Origin: an uncultured Synergistales bacterium | GTDB taxonomy: Bacteria > Synergistota > Synergistia > Synergistales > Aminobacteriaceae | DNA length: 12,823 bases | Assembly (NCBI GenBank): GCA_905234205.1 | Contig: CAJOGG010000149.1 | Coordinates: 1-12,823, forward strand | Direction of reading: 5' to 3' | Shown: positions 6,556 through 12,823 of the stretch, piece by piece | Layout of the letters: each line of letters starts with the position of its first letter | Position numbering within the stretch: the first letter of the stretch is position 1 | The notes under the pieces: generated by a model | Told to the model about the DNA's origin: nothing | Seen by the model: the letters and a program-made list of their open reading frames with translations, nothing else | Database searches by the model: none | Translations under genes and position numbers: made by a program

Positions 6556-7634
6556 GTGAGCATGCACTTTTATCAGCTTCGACATCGAAGCAATGGTTGA
6601 ACTGTCCACCATCTGCACGACTGCAAGAAAATTTTCCCAATGAATCAAATGCATACGCTGCTGAAGGAACATTCATGCACGCACTTTGTGAATATAAGCT
6701 CCGGCATGACTATTTGAATGAATCTGTGGAGGAGCCGACGAGTGAAGAATTTTATTCCGAGGAAGTCGAACAGGTTACAGACGTTTGCTATGAATTTGTG
6801 GTTCGTGAGATTGAGAAACTTCACGAGCCGTTGATCCTGGTTGAGGCAAAACTTAATTACAGCCATATAGCTCCAGATGGTTTTGGCACGGGAGATTTAG
6901 TCTTGCTTGGCAGAGATTCAGGGGGACACGGCGTAATTCATGTGATTGATTACAAGTTTGGCCGCGGCGTATTTGTTGAGGCTGATCACAATTCGCAGCT
7001 GATGTTGTATGCATTAGGGGCCTTGGCGGCTTACGGATATATCGGGGAAATCTCGACCGTGAGAATGACAATTCTTCAACCGCGTTTAGACAACTTTGGC
7101 ACGTTCGAATGTACTCGTGAAGAGCTGGAAGCCTGGGGCGAAAGTATCAAGCCTATAGCCAGACTTGCGTATGAGGGCGCGGGAGAACAGAAGACTGGCG
7201 ATTGGTGCAAATTCTGTCGAGCAAAAAAAATATGTCGTGCGTGCGTTGATGAGGCTTTGAGGTTGGTGAAGGAGGATTTTAGGCCGCCTGATATTGTGCC
7301 GTTATCTGAACTTGTTGAATCTCTTCCGGCACTTGTGAGAGTACGGAGCTGGATTGATTCTGTGTGGGAGTATGTCAACGCAGAAGCCATTAAGGGAGTC
7401 CCAATTGCGGGCTATAAACTTGTCGAAGGCGCGTCAAAACGTGTATTCATTGATGAAGACGCAGTAGCAAGAACGGCCATTGAGAACGGTTACAGCGACA
7501 TTTACGAGCAAAAACTCATCGGCATAACGAAATTTGAGAAGCTGATGGGCAAGAAGAAATTCCAAGAGCTATTAGGAAAATTTGTGACGAAGCCGCGGGG
7601 AAAATTAACTCTCGTGGCAGAAAATGGAGGGTAA
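6552..7634 (+). CDS. DUF2800 protein, Cas4/RecB-like PD-(D/E)XK nuclease
   Basis: This 360-residue protein belongs to the phage DUF2800 group of PD-(D/E)XK nucleases. Visible motifs are SASTSKQWLNCPPSARL at the N-terminus, EGTFMHALCE (His43), GTGD (Asp115), VIDYKFGRG with Asp133 and Lys135 (the D-x-K core), QLMLYA (Gln149/Tyr153), and a Cys cluster C219, C222, C228, C231 typical of a Cas4-like iron-sulfur or zinc site. It probably acts on DNA ends in phage replication or recombination. The N-terminal motif fixes the start near 6552, and the only suitable codon is TTG, overlapping the previous stop in TTGA. DUF2815 starts three bases after its stop. Confidence 0.92.
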   Translation: MSEHALLSASTSKQWLNCPPSARLQENFPNESNAYAAEGTFMHALCEYKLRHDYLNESVEEPTSEEFYSEEVEQVTDVCYEFVVREIEKLHEPLILVEAKLNYSHIAPDGFGTGDLVLLGRDSGGHGVIHVIDYKFGRGVFVEADHNSQLMLYALGALAAYGYIGEISTVRMTILQPRLDNFGTFECTREELEAWGESIKPIARLAYEGAGEQKTGDWCKFCRAKKICRACVDEALRLVKEDFRPPDIVPLSELVESLPALVRVRSWIDSVWEYVNAEAIKGVPIAGYKLVEGASKRVFIDEDAVARTAIENGYSDIYEQKLIGITKFEKLMGKKKFQELLGKFVTKPRGKLTLVAENGG

Positions 7635-7637
7635 CGA

Positions 7638-8183
7638 ATGAACACAAGGGTAGTAATTCCATGCAGAATCAGTTTTGCGAACATATGGGAGCCGAAGAGC
7701 GTAAATGGTTCTGAGCCAAAATATTCAGTGTCGTGTATTGTCCCGAAAAATGACACTCAGACAATAACAAAGATTAGGGAAGCTGTTGAAGCGGCCAAAG
7801 AACTTGGTAAAGCTAAGAAGTGGGGCGGTGAGATTCCCAGAAATTGTAAATCACCAATTCACGATGGCGACGAGGACAGGCCGAATGACATGAACTACAA
7901 GGATTGCTTTTATATCAACGCGATCTCGAAGGACGCCCCCATGGTGGTGGATCGTAATGTTCAGCCAATCATTGATCGTATGGAATGCGCGAGCGGAGAT
8001 TTCTGTAATGTCTCTGTGAACTTTTACGCGTTTAATTCCGGTGTACAGAAGGGTATCGCTGCTGGCCTTGGCAACATTCAGAAGGTCAAGACGGGAGAAA
8101 GATTTGGCGGCAGAGTTTCAGCTTCAGCTGATTTTGGTGTACTTGAGGACGAGCCGTTTGAAGTGCCAGACTATATGCAATGA
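7638..8183 (+). CDS. DUF2815 protein, phage ssDNA-binding protein
   Basis: This 181-residue protein matches DUF2815, the gp2.5-like OB-fold ssDNA-binding group found next to DUF2800 and polymerase A in Bacillota phages. Visible features are the N-terminal strand RVVIPCRISFANIWEP, KYSVSCIVPK, a central YINAISKDAPMVVD, the aromatic strand CNVSVNFYAFN, and an acidic C-terminal tail (EDEPFEVPDY), as is usual for proteins that contact polymerase. GGAGGG at 7626-7631 supports ATG 7638. Its stop overlaps the polymerase start in ATGA, so SSB and polymerase are coupled. The family role is recalled, not searched. Confidence 0.9.
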   Translation: MNTRVVIPCRISFANIWEPKSVNGSEPKYSVSCIVPKNDTQTITKIREAVEAAKELGKAKKWGGEIPRNCKSPIHDGDEDRPNDMNYKDCFYINAISKDAPMVVDRNVQPIIDRMECASGDFCNVSVNFYAFNSGVQKGIAAGLGNIQKVKTGERFGGRVSASADFGVLEDEPFEVPDYMQ

Positions 8184-9469
8184 TTCTCTCGATAGATATT
8201 GAGACATATTCCGACGTAGATTTAGGTAAATGCGGCGTTTATAGGTATGTGGAGGGGGATTTTCGAGTCCTCCTCTTTGCTTATGCGTTTGACGACGAAG
8301 CGGTTCAGATTGTGGACGTCGCACAAGGTGAGGAGATTCCGCAAAAAGTCATAAATGCGTTAAATGATGGATCAATCATAAAAGCTGCATGGAATGCACA
8401 ATTTGAGCGAATATGTCTTTCGTCTTACTTTGGCCAGAAATTCTCCCCGGACTCTTGGCGCTGCTCAATGGTTCACGCGGCTTCACTATCACTTCCTCTC
8501 AATCTGAAAATGGCAGCACAAGTTCTAAAGGTTGGTGAACAGAAAGATGATGCTGGTGAGAAGTTAATCCGGTATTTCTCGGTTCCTTGCAGGCCAACTA
8601 AGAGCAATGGCGGTAGGACACGAAATCTTCCAAAACACGATCTAGAAGGTTGGGAGCGGTTTAAGGAATATTGTCTTCAGGACGTCAGAACGGAGCGTGC
8701 AATTCGTAAGAAACTGGAGCGTTTTCCAATTTCGGATCGAGAGTGGGACTACTATCACATGGATCAGCGAATCAATGACCGCGGAATCTTGTTAGATCGT
8801 GAGCTTGTTGCGAAGGCTATTGAGTGCGACAAACTCCAATCGGAGAAGCTATTTTGTGAGGCTTGTGAATTGACTGGCCTCGAGAATCCAAACTCTGTTA
8901 TGCAACTGAAAGCCTGGCTAAATGGGCAAGGTATAGAAGCCCCGTCGCTTGGAAAGAAGGAAGTAGCTAACCTTATCAAGACAGCAGACGGTGAGGTCTT
9001 ACAAATGCTGAAGTTAAGGTTGCAGATGTCAAAGTCTTCCGTGAAGAAATACCAGGCTGCTGAAAGATGTGTCTGCAACGACGGCAGAGCGCGAGGTCTG
9101 TTTCAGTTTTCAGGGGCGAATCGTACACAACGCTGGTGTCTTGCTGAAGGGACTCTCGTTCTCGTACAAACTCCAAGCGGATTAATTACAGAGAAAGCCA
9201 TCGAGAATGTATCACTAACCGATATGGTTTTTGACGGAAACGAATGGGTTCATCATGACGGAGTTGTTTTCAGCGGTGATCAAGAGGTCATAACTTGGGA
9301 CGGTATTACGGCTACTCCAAAGCATATGGTTTTCATTGATGGTAAACATAAAATCTCTTTAGGCGATGCAATGGAAAGGGGCATAAAACTTTGGAGAGGG
9401 AATATGCTTTTAAGCAATACGAGCAAAATAATCAAAACTGGGAAGACGCAGAAGAGTGAAAACATATGA
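8180..9469 (+). CDS. Family A DNA polymerase, part 1: 3'-5' exonuclease domain plus N-part of intein 1
   Basis: Residues 1-319 are the N-terminal half of a phage family A polymerase. Exo I is SIDIETYSD (Asp6, Glu8), Exo II is AAWNAQFER (Asn72 region), and Exo III is YCLQDVRTE (Tyr164, Asp168), so proofreading looks intact. The extein ends at ANRTQRW319. From Cys320 (codon 9137) the sequence becomes an intein N-part: CLAEGTLVLV (block A) and EVITWDGITATPKHM (block B with TxxH). The ORF stops at 9469, before the intein C-terminal blocks, which are found in the next ORF in a different frame. The start at 8180 overlaps DUF2815 by four bases. The polymerase catalytic motifs are on the second ORF, so this piece alone cannot polymerise. 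See the intein 1 entry for the ways the two halves could be joined. Confidence 0.92.
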   Translation: MILSIDIETYSDVDLGKCGVYRYVEGDFRVLLFAYAFDDEAVQIVDVAQGEEIPQKVINALNDGSIIKAAWNAQFERICLSSYFGQKFSPDSWRCSMVHAASLSLPLNLKMAAQVLKVGEQKDDAGEKLIRYFSVPCRPTKSNGGRTRNLPKHDLEGWERFKEYCLQDVRTERAIRKKLERFPISDREWDYYHMDQRINDRGILLDRELVAKAIECDKLQSEKLFCEACELTGLENPNSVMQLKAWLNGQGIEAPSLGKKEVANLIKTADGEVLQMLKLRLQMSKSSVKKYQAAERCVCNDGRARGLFQFSGANRTQRWCLAEGTLVLVQTPSGLITEKAIENVSLTDMVFDGNEWVHHDGVVFSGDQEVITWDGITATPKHMVFIDGKHKISLGDAMERGIKLWRGNMLLSNTSKIIKTGKTQKSENI

Positions 9470-9527
9470 CATCTTGAACGCTGGCCCTCGAAATTGTTTC
9501 ATGGCCAATGGAAGAATCGTTTCGAAC
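9137..9527 (+). mobile_element. Intein 1, endonuclease-free and divided between two reading frames (candidate split intein)
   Basis: The N-part is 110 residues from Cys1 (9137-9139) to the stop at 9467-9469. The C-part is KTYDILNAGPRNCFMANG (block F) ending IVSN (9525-9527, block G), followed by Ser+1 at 9528. The C-part lies one frame over; that frame is open only from 9432. A GTG at 9456 with GGGAAG ten bases upstream could start it, giving a 24-residue C-part and a 14-base overlap of the two ORFs. The penultimate residue is Ser, not the usual His. No endonuclease is present. Exteins flank at RTQRW/SGRAIQLQN, just before polymerase motif A. The halves could be joined by trans-splicing, by +1 frameshifting (the first ORF ends ATA TGA C), or not at all if this is a one-base lesion. 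Confidence 0.8.
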
Positions 9528-11408
9528 TCAGGACGTGCGATTCAATTACAAAATCTCGTAAGAAATGACCTTACGACGCTTGATGAGGCTAGGGAATTAA
9601 TCAAGATGGGCTGCTTCGACTTGGTTGCCTCTATTTACGGCAATGTCCCTGACATCTTATCACAGCTAATTCGTACCATGTTAATCCCAAAGCACGGCTG
9701 TGAGTTTATTATGGTTGACTTCAGTGCTATTGAGGCTAGAGTTCTTGCTCATTTGGCTGGTGAACAATGGCGGCTAGACGCATTCAAGCGCGGTGATGAT
9801 ATTTATTGTGCTTCAGCTTCGGCCATGTTTGGCGTGCCGGTTGTCAAGCACGGGATTAATGGTGAACTACGGGCGAAAGGCAAGATTGCTGAGTTAGCCT
9901 GCATAGCCGAAGGACAGCTTGTTCTAACAGATAAGGGTTTAGTCCCGATTGAAGATGTAACCGTTGATATGAAAATTTGGGACGGAGAGGAGTGGGTATC
10001 TCATGATGGTGTCATATTCAAAGGAGAACGAGAAGTTATCACTTACGAAGGACTTACAGCAACTCCCGATCATCTCGTCTACATCGAGGGGGAATCGAAG
10101 CCGATATACTTTGGAATCGCCGCCACCAGCAGAATACATCTCATACAAACCGGAGATGGTAGGCGAACAATATGGCTGGGTAAAAATCATAAGCCCAGAA
10201 AAAAGATGGAAACGAAGAAGAGTATCATGCTATGTCCTGACTCAATGTCAAGGATGTGGTTCAATACAGTGGACATTAATATCTCATCTAAAATCTGGAC
10301 AATCAAAAGGTTGTCAAAATTGTTCACAGCAATGCCAAGTTCCAAAATGGCTATATCGAAGGCTACAGCATACAAGAGACCGATGCGAAAAACCAGACGA
10401 TCCAGAATATCACAACTATGGCGGAAGAGGAATCAAATTCGAGTTTCCAAGTATATTAGATGCTGGCCTTTATTTAATGAAACAATATGGCGGAATTCTG
10501 GACAGGAATATGGAAGTAGACAGAATAGACAACAATGGAAACTATGCACCAGGCAATATACGATTTGTAAATCGTCAAACAAATTGCGTAAATATGCGGA
10601 AAACTGTCTTAACCCGCTTCGAACAAAAATACTGGCCTTACTCCTACCCTACTATTGTCCAAAAACTTTCAAAGGGGATGACAAGGGACGAGATCATAGC
10701 AGAAGCCAAATATGCAATAGCCAACCATCGGCTCAACTGGAAGAAATTTGCGCAAAAACTCGAGTTTATGATATACGAAATGCTGGAAGATATCATCGTT
10801 TTACCGTATCGGGACACCTAGTTCACAATTGTGGTTATGGTGGTGGCGTTGCAGACATGGGACTTTCAGAAGAGAAAATGGCTGAGATAATCGGAAACTG
10901 GCGTGCAGCTAATCCTGCTATTGTGAAGTTCTGGTGGGATTTGGAAGGCGCAGCGATTCAGACGATCATAGATCATCAAGAACGGAATGTGGGAAAAATT
11001 GGCATACGTTTTTATGCGAATACGCTGTGGCTGATACTTCCATCTGGCCGTTCACTCGCTTACATTAGTCCAACCCTTGAACCCAACCGTTTTGGCACAA
11101 TGTCTATGACGTTTATGGGCTTGAATGCTGCTAATAAATGGAGTCGCACAGAATCGTATGGCGGCCGATTGGCAGAAAACGTTACCCAGAGTACAGCGCG
11201 GGATTTATTGGCTGAAGCCATGTGGCGAATGGAGAAGCAAGGCTTAGATATTGTTTCTCACATTCATGACGAGATTGTGCTGGAAGTTCCAAGGGACAGT
11301 ATTTCGGTAGAAGCAGTTTGCAGAATTATGAATCAGTCCCCCGCTTGGGCTGAAGGACTTCCGTTGAGTTCAGCAGGGTACAAGGGAGATTTCTACTACA
11401 AAGATTAG
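9456..11408 (+). CDS. Family A DNA polymerase, part 2: intein 1 C-part, catalytic domain, interrupted by intein 2
   Basis: The 650-codon ORF starts (GTG) with the intein 1 C-part (1-24). Extein residues follow: SGRAIQLQNLVRND, motif A VDFSAIEARVLAHLAGE (Asp88), and RAKGKIAELA of motif B. Intein 2 occupies residues 149-458. The extein resumes with CGYGGGVADMG, completing the motif B/O-helix, and contains motif C, SHIHDEIVLEVP (Asp605). With both inteins removed, exteins of 319, 124 and 192 residues give about 635, matching what I recall for phage polymerases of this type. All catalytic residues are present, so a functional enzyme after splicing is expected. Inside intein 2 this frame (about 10156-10750) reads as Arg/Lys/Ser/Cys-rich sequence without domain character, because the conserved HNH protein is read in another frame there. 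AGGAGA of the next gene overlaps the stop. Confidence 0.88.
   Translation: MKTYDILNAGPRNCFMANGRIVSNSGRAIQLQNLVRNDLTTLDEARELIKMGCFDLVASIYGNVPDILSQLIRTMLIPKHGCEFIMVDFSAIEARVLAHLAGEQWRLDAFKRGDDIYCASASAMFGVPVVKHGINGELRAKGKIAELACIAEGQLVLTDKGLVPIEDVTVDMKIWDGEEWVSHDGVIFKGEREVITYEGLTATPDHLVYIEGESKPIYFGIAATSRIHLIQTGDGRRTIWLGKNHKPRKKMETKKSIMLCPDSMSRMWFNTVDINISSKIWTIKRLSKLFTAMPSSKMAISKATAYKRPMRKTRRSRISQLWRKRNQIRVSKYIRCWPLFNETIWRNSGQEYGSRQNRQQWKLCTRQYTICKSSNKLRKYAENCLNPLRTKILALLLPYYCPKTFKGDDKGRDHSRSQICNSQPSAQLEEICAKTRVYDIRNAGRYHRFTVSGHLVHNCGYGGGVADMGLSEEKMAEIIGNWRAANPAIVKFWWDLEGAAIQTIIDHQERNVGKIGIRFYANTLWLILPSGRSLAYISPTLEPNRFGTMSMTFMGLNAANKWSRTESYGGRLAENVTQSTARDLLAEAMWRMEKQGLDIVSHIHDEIVLEVPRDSISVEAVCRIMNQSPAWAEGLPLSSAGYKGDFYYKD
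9900..10829 (+). mobile_element. Intein 2 in polymerase motif B, 310 residues, with nested out-of-frame HNH endonuclease gene
   Basis: Block A begins at Cys1 (9900-9902) with CIAEGQLVL. Block B is EVITYEGLTATPDHLVY with TxxH. The C-terminal blocks read RVYDIRNAGRYHRFTVSG and LVHN (Asn 10827-10829), followed by Cys+1. The insertion point is KIAELA/CGYGGG in motif B, a classic conserved-site intein position. The N-part is clearly homologous to intein 1 (shared EW-V-HDGV-F-G--EVIT--G-TATP). The polymerase frame is open through the entire element, so a single translation can yield a splicing precursor. The endonuclease lies in a different frame (10156-10821), ending eight bases before the intein does. 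Confidence 0.9.
10156..10821 (+). CDS. HNH homing endonuclease encoded out of frame inside intein 2
   Basis: In the frame one base after the polymerase frame, 221 codons from ATG 10156 encode a phage-type HNH endonuclease. It opens with GEQYGWVKIIS, then has two CxxC pairs (C31/C34 and C53/C56) of the usual zinc ribbon. WLYRRLQHTRDRCEKPDDPEY leads into HNYGGRGI (86-93), and the HNH core is VDRIDNNGNYAPGNIRFV (121-138: Asp122, Asp125, Asn134, Arg136). The C-terminal segment GMTRDEIIAEAKYAIANHRL is common to the family; the last ~20 residues are the shadow of the intein C-blocks. ATG 10156 fits the family N-terminus, but GGAG touches it without spacing, so initiation would be weak. An upstream pair of ATGs at 10003 would only add shadow sequence. 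Codons favour A endings (9 of 16 Ile are ATA) and never end in T before AA, AG or GA, keeping the intein frame free of stops. Confidence 0.85.
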   Translation: MVGEQYGWVKIISPEKRWKRRRVSCYVLTQCQGCGSIQWTLISHLKSGQSKGCQNCSQQCQVPKWLYRRLQHTRDRCEKPDDPEYHNYGGRGIKFEFPSILDAGLYLMKQYGGILDRNMEVDRIDNNGNYAPGNIRFVNRQTNCVNMRKTVLTRFEQKYWPYSYPTIVQKLSKGMTRDEIIAEAKYAIANHRLNWKKFAQKLEFMIYEMLEDIIVLPYRDT

Positions 11409-11419
11409 GAGATAGAAGC

Positions 11420-11833
11420 ATGGAATTATTGGCAACAAGAGAATTTAACGGTGTAACGTTGCAATGCTATTCAGATGAGATTGATAGCAGCGATTTCTGG
11501 GCAACACGTGAGCAGATTGGACAGTTATTGGAATATGCATTTCCGGTTGAAGCGATAGGCAAGCTTCATAACCGCAATAAAGATCGCAAAGAAGAGTTCA
11601 TTAACAACCCTGATTTCATAATCAGGTTATGTGAAGCTATTAAGGCCGAACGTGAAAAGTCAGCAGTCCTGAAAGCGAAGATTGAAGAGGATAAGCCGAA
11701 GGTCATTTTTACTGATTCAGTGGCAACCAGTAAGGAAAGTATTCTGATCGGCAGCCTGGCAAAAATTTACGGAATCAGAATTGGGCAGAACAAATTATTT
11801 TGGACGGGAGCTTTTCACTATGAAACAAGGTAG
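11420..11833 (+). CDS. Truncated BRO-N/ANT antirepressor remnant
   Basis: The 137-residue product begins with a BRO N-terminal domain (REFNGVTLQCYSD, then FWATREQIGQLLEYAFPVEA and IGKLHNRNKDRK; about residues 7-60). It continues into the start of a phage antirepressor ANT-type domain (KVIFTDSVATSKESILIGSL and AKIYGIRIGQNKLF; about 93-127). The ANT domain normally continues as a winged helix after this point. Here it is replaced by ten unrelated residues and a stop. The break falls near 11800, where the sequence becomes the leader of the DUF932 gene, so a deletion probably joined the two. AGGAGA at 11407-11412 still supports translation. An intact relative would bind DNA or counteract the repressor; this form may be inactive or keep BRO-N function. 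Confidence 0.8.
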   Translation: MELLATREFNGVTLQCYSDEIDSSDFWATREQIGQLLEYAFPVEAIGKLHNRNKDRKEEFINNPDFIIRLCEAIKAEREKSAVLKAKIEEDKPKVIFTDSVATSKESILIGSLAKIYGIRIGQNKLFWTGAFHYETR

Positions 11834-12815
11834 ACCAATATCAGAGGTTTTGACGGAAATAAAGCGTCAGAGCGAAATTAAGCATGACTATATTACGCCG
11901 GCTGAGAAGTGTACGTTGGCAGATAACGGAGAAACATTCAGGTTTGCTGATATGGAGTTCGGAACAACAGAACTTTTTCATCGTCAGATCGGTTCAGCTT
12001 TAGGAATTCCAGCGAAGTATTATGATCAAATGCGCAAGACGAAACCTCAGTTGCTAGCGTACAACGTTAATAGCTGGTTTGCCGATAAAGAGCAAAGTTA
12101 TATGATTCGCTCATTAGATGAAAGCCGTTGTAAGTTAGCACGCGCTTTTTTGTCAGAACGGTACAGGAGAATCGATAACCTAGAAGTGGCTTCAACTGTG
12201 CTTCCATTGTTTCTGGGCATGGAGGTTGTGTCAGCCGCTATTACAGATCAGCATCTGTACATCAAAGTAGTAAATCATGCTCTTGAAGCTGAAGTAGTGC
12301 CCGGAGACGTTGTTCAGGCCGGAGTTGTTGTGAGTAATTCTGAAGTGGGCCTAGGAGCTGTGTGCGTGTATCCGTTAATTTATCGTCTTGTCTGTAAGAA
12401 TGGTATGTGCGTACCTGATTTTGGAGAGCGTCGTGCACACGTAGGCAAGGTAGCTAATGAGGATTTCTATTCGGCGGCAACTCTTGAGGCAGAGAATAAG
12501 GCGTTTCTACTAAGATTAAGAGATGCAGCTATGGCGGCATTGGAGGAAGCTAGATTCAAGCAGCTTGTGGGGAAACTTCAGGCCGCATCCGAGGTCAAAT
12601 TTACGGGACACATAAAAGATGTAGTTGAATTAACTGCTAAGACCTACGAACTTAATCAGGTTGAACAGGATAGCATTCTGGAATACTTAATAGAAGGCGG
12701 AGATTTATCGCTTTATGGTCTTGGCAATGCAATCACCAGGACTTCCCAAGATGTCGAAAGTTACGAACGCGCTACTGTCCTGGAGAAAGTCGGATGGCAG
12801 GTTCTGAATGTTTAG
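11820..12815 (+). CDS. DUF932 (phage/plasmid-like) protein
   Basis: From ATG 11820 the product has 331 residues and follows the DUF932 pattern: a variable N-terminus, then MEFGTTELFHRQIGSALGIP and AKYYDQM (a segment near residue 50-70), RSLDESRCKLARAFLSERYR with RRIDN (about 100-120), and VSNSEVGLGAVCVYPLIYRL with VCKNGM (about 190-215). A helical C-terminal part resembles the usual end of the family. The biochemical role of DUF932 is not established; such genes recur among phage and plasmid replication or anti-defence genes. GGGAG nine bases upstream supports ATG 11820. Starting 13 codons earlier (11781) would read the antirepressor sequence out of frame and is unlikely. It overlaps the antirepressor remnant by 14 bases. 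The final eight bases of the window hold nothing recognisable. Confidence 0.87.
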   Translation: MKQGRPISEVLTEIKRQSEIKHDYITPAEKCTLADNGETFRFADMEFGTTELFHRQIGSALGIPAKYYDQMRKTKPQLLAYNVNSWFADKEQSYMIRSLDESRCKLARAFLSERYRRIDNLEVASTVLPLFLGMEVVSAAITDQHLYIKVVNHALEAEVVPGDVVQAGVVVSNSEVGLGAVCVYPLIYRLVCKNGMCVPDFGERRAHVGKVANEDFYSAATLEAENKAFLLRLRDAAMAALEEARFKQLVGKLQAASEVKFTGHIKDVVELTAKTYELNQVEQDSILEYLIEGGDLSLYGLGNAITRTSQDVESYERATVLEKVGWQVLNV

Positions 12816-12823
12816 CCCGTTAT

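Noticed and set aside
10003..10155. N-terminal extension of the HNH ORF to the upstream ATG pair
   Set aside because: In this stretch the intein block B and its continuation are coding in the polymerase frame, and the extension has no resemblance to HNH proteins; ATG 10156 matches the family N-terminus.
10156..10750. A second functional domain in the polymerase frame of the endonuclease region
   Set aside because: The Arg/Lys/Ser/Cys-rich translation has no motif and looks like a by-product of keeping the frame open over the HNH gene.
1..12823. CRISPR arrays, tRNA or rRNA genes, insertion sequences, diversity-generating retroelement
   Set aside because: No regularly spaced repeats, cloverleaf sequence, transposase, or reverse transcriptase with template/variable repeats was seen.

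Overview
The window looks like the early/replication region of a temperate phage (prophage) or related element in a Bacillota (Firmicutes)-type host. The grounds are AGGAGG-type ribosome binding sites at most starts, a moderate GC content, and a characteristic gene order. That order is an XRE repressor diverging from a rightward early operon, then a primase, a sigma-like regulator, a DUF2800 nuclease, a DUF2815 ssDNA-binding protein, a family A DNA polymerase, a BRO/ANT antirepressor remnant and a DUF932 protein. No integrase, structural or lysis genes are visible. A finer host assignment is not possible from sequence alone.

Left part (1-1161, minus strand): an XRE-type repressor gene overlaps a gene of unknown function that has an NNIKH motif. 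Eleven bases later comes the 5' end of an exonuclease III (xth) gene that runs off the window. These three are packed like one operon. Between 1162 and 1609 lies the divergent control region, with a good sigma-A-type promoter for the repressor, repeated TATGTTAGT words that could be operators, and a possible 37-codon ORF.

Middle part (1610-8183, plus strand): a small unknown gene precedes an 1131-residue replication protein in which three consecutive copies of an archaeo-eukaryotic primase (AEP)-like domain can be recognised. Only the middle copy keeps the catalytic DxD and GxH residues. The gene's 3' end runs into about 480 bases with a 4:1 excess of G over C. Next come a sigma-region-4 regulator, a short unknown protein, the DUF2800 Cas4-like nuclease and the DUF2815 protein. 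The last three, with the polymerase, are tightly coupled.

Right part (8180-12815): the DNA polymerase carries two related inteins. Intein 1 (after RTQRW) has its N and C parts in two different, overlapping ORFs, so the polymerase is encoded in two pieces. This fits a naturally split, trans-splicing intein, a +1 frameshift, or a lesion. Intein 2 sits in motif B. Its splicing frame stays open for all 310 codons, yet its HNH homing endonuclease is encoded in another frame of the same DNA. The codon junctions of the endonuclease never create a stop in the intein frame, which is the signature of real dual coding. The removed segments leave a normal-looking polymerase of about 635 residues with intact exonuclease and polymerase motifs. 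A truncated antirepressor and a DUF932 gene close the window.

The strongest candidates for something undescribed are the out-of-frame endonuclease nested in a working intein frame, the split intein in the same polymerase, and the triple-AEP primase.
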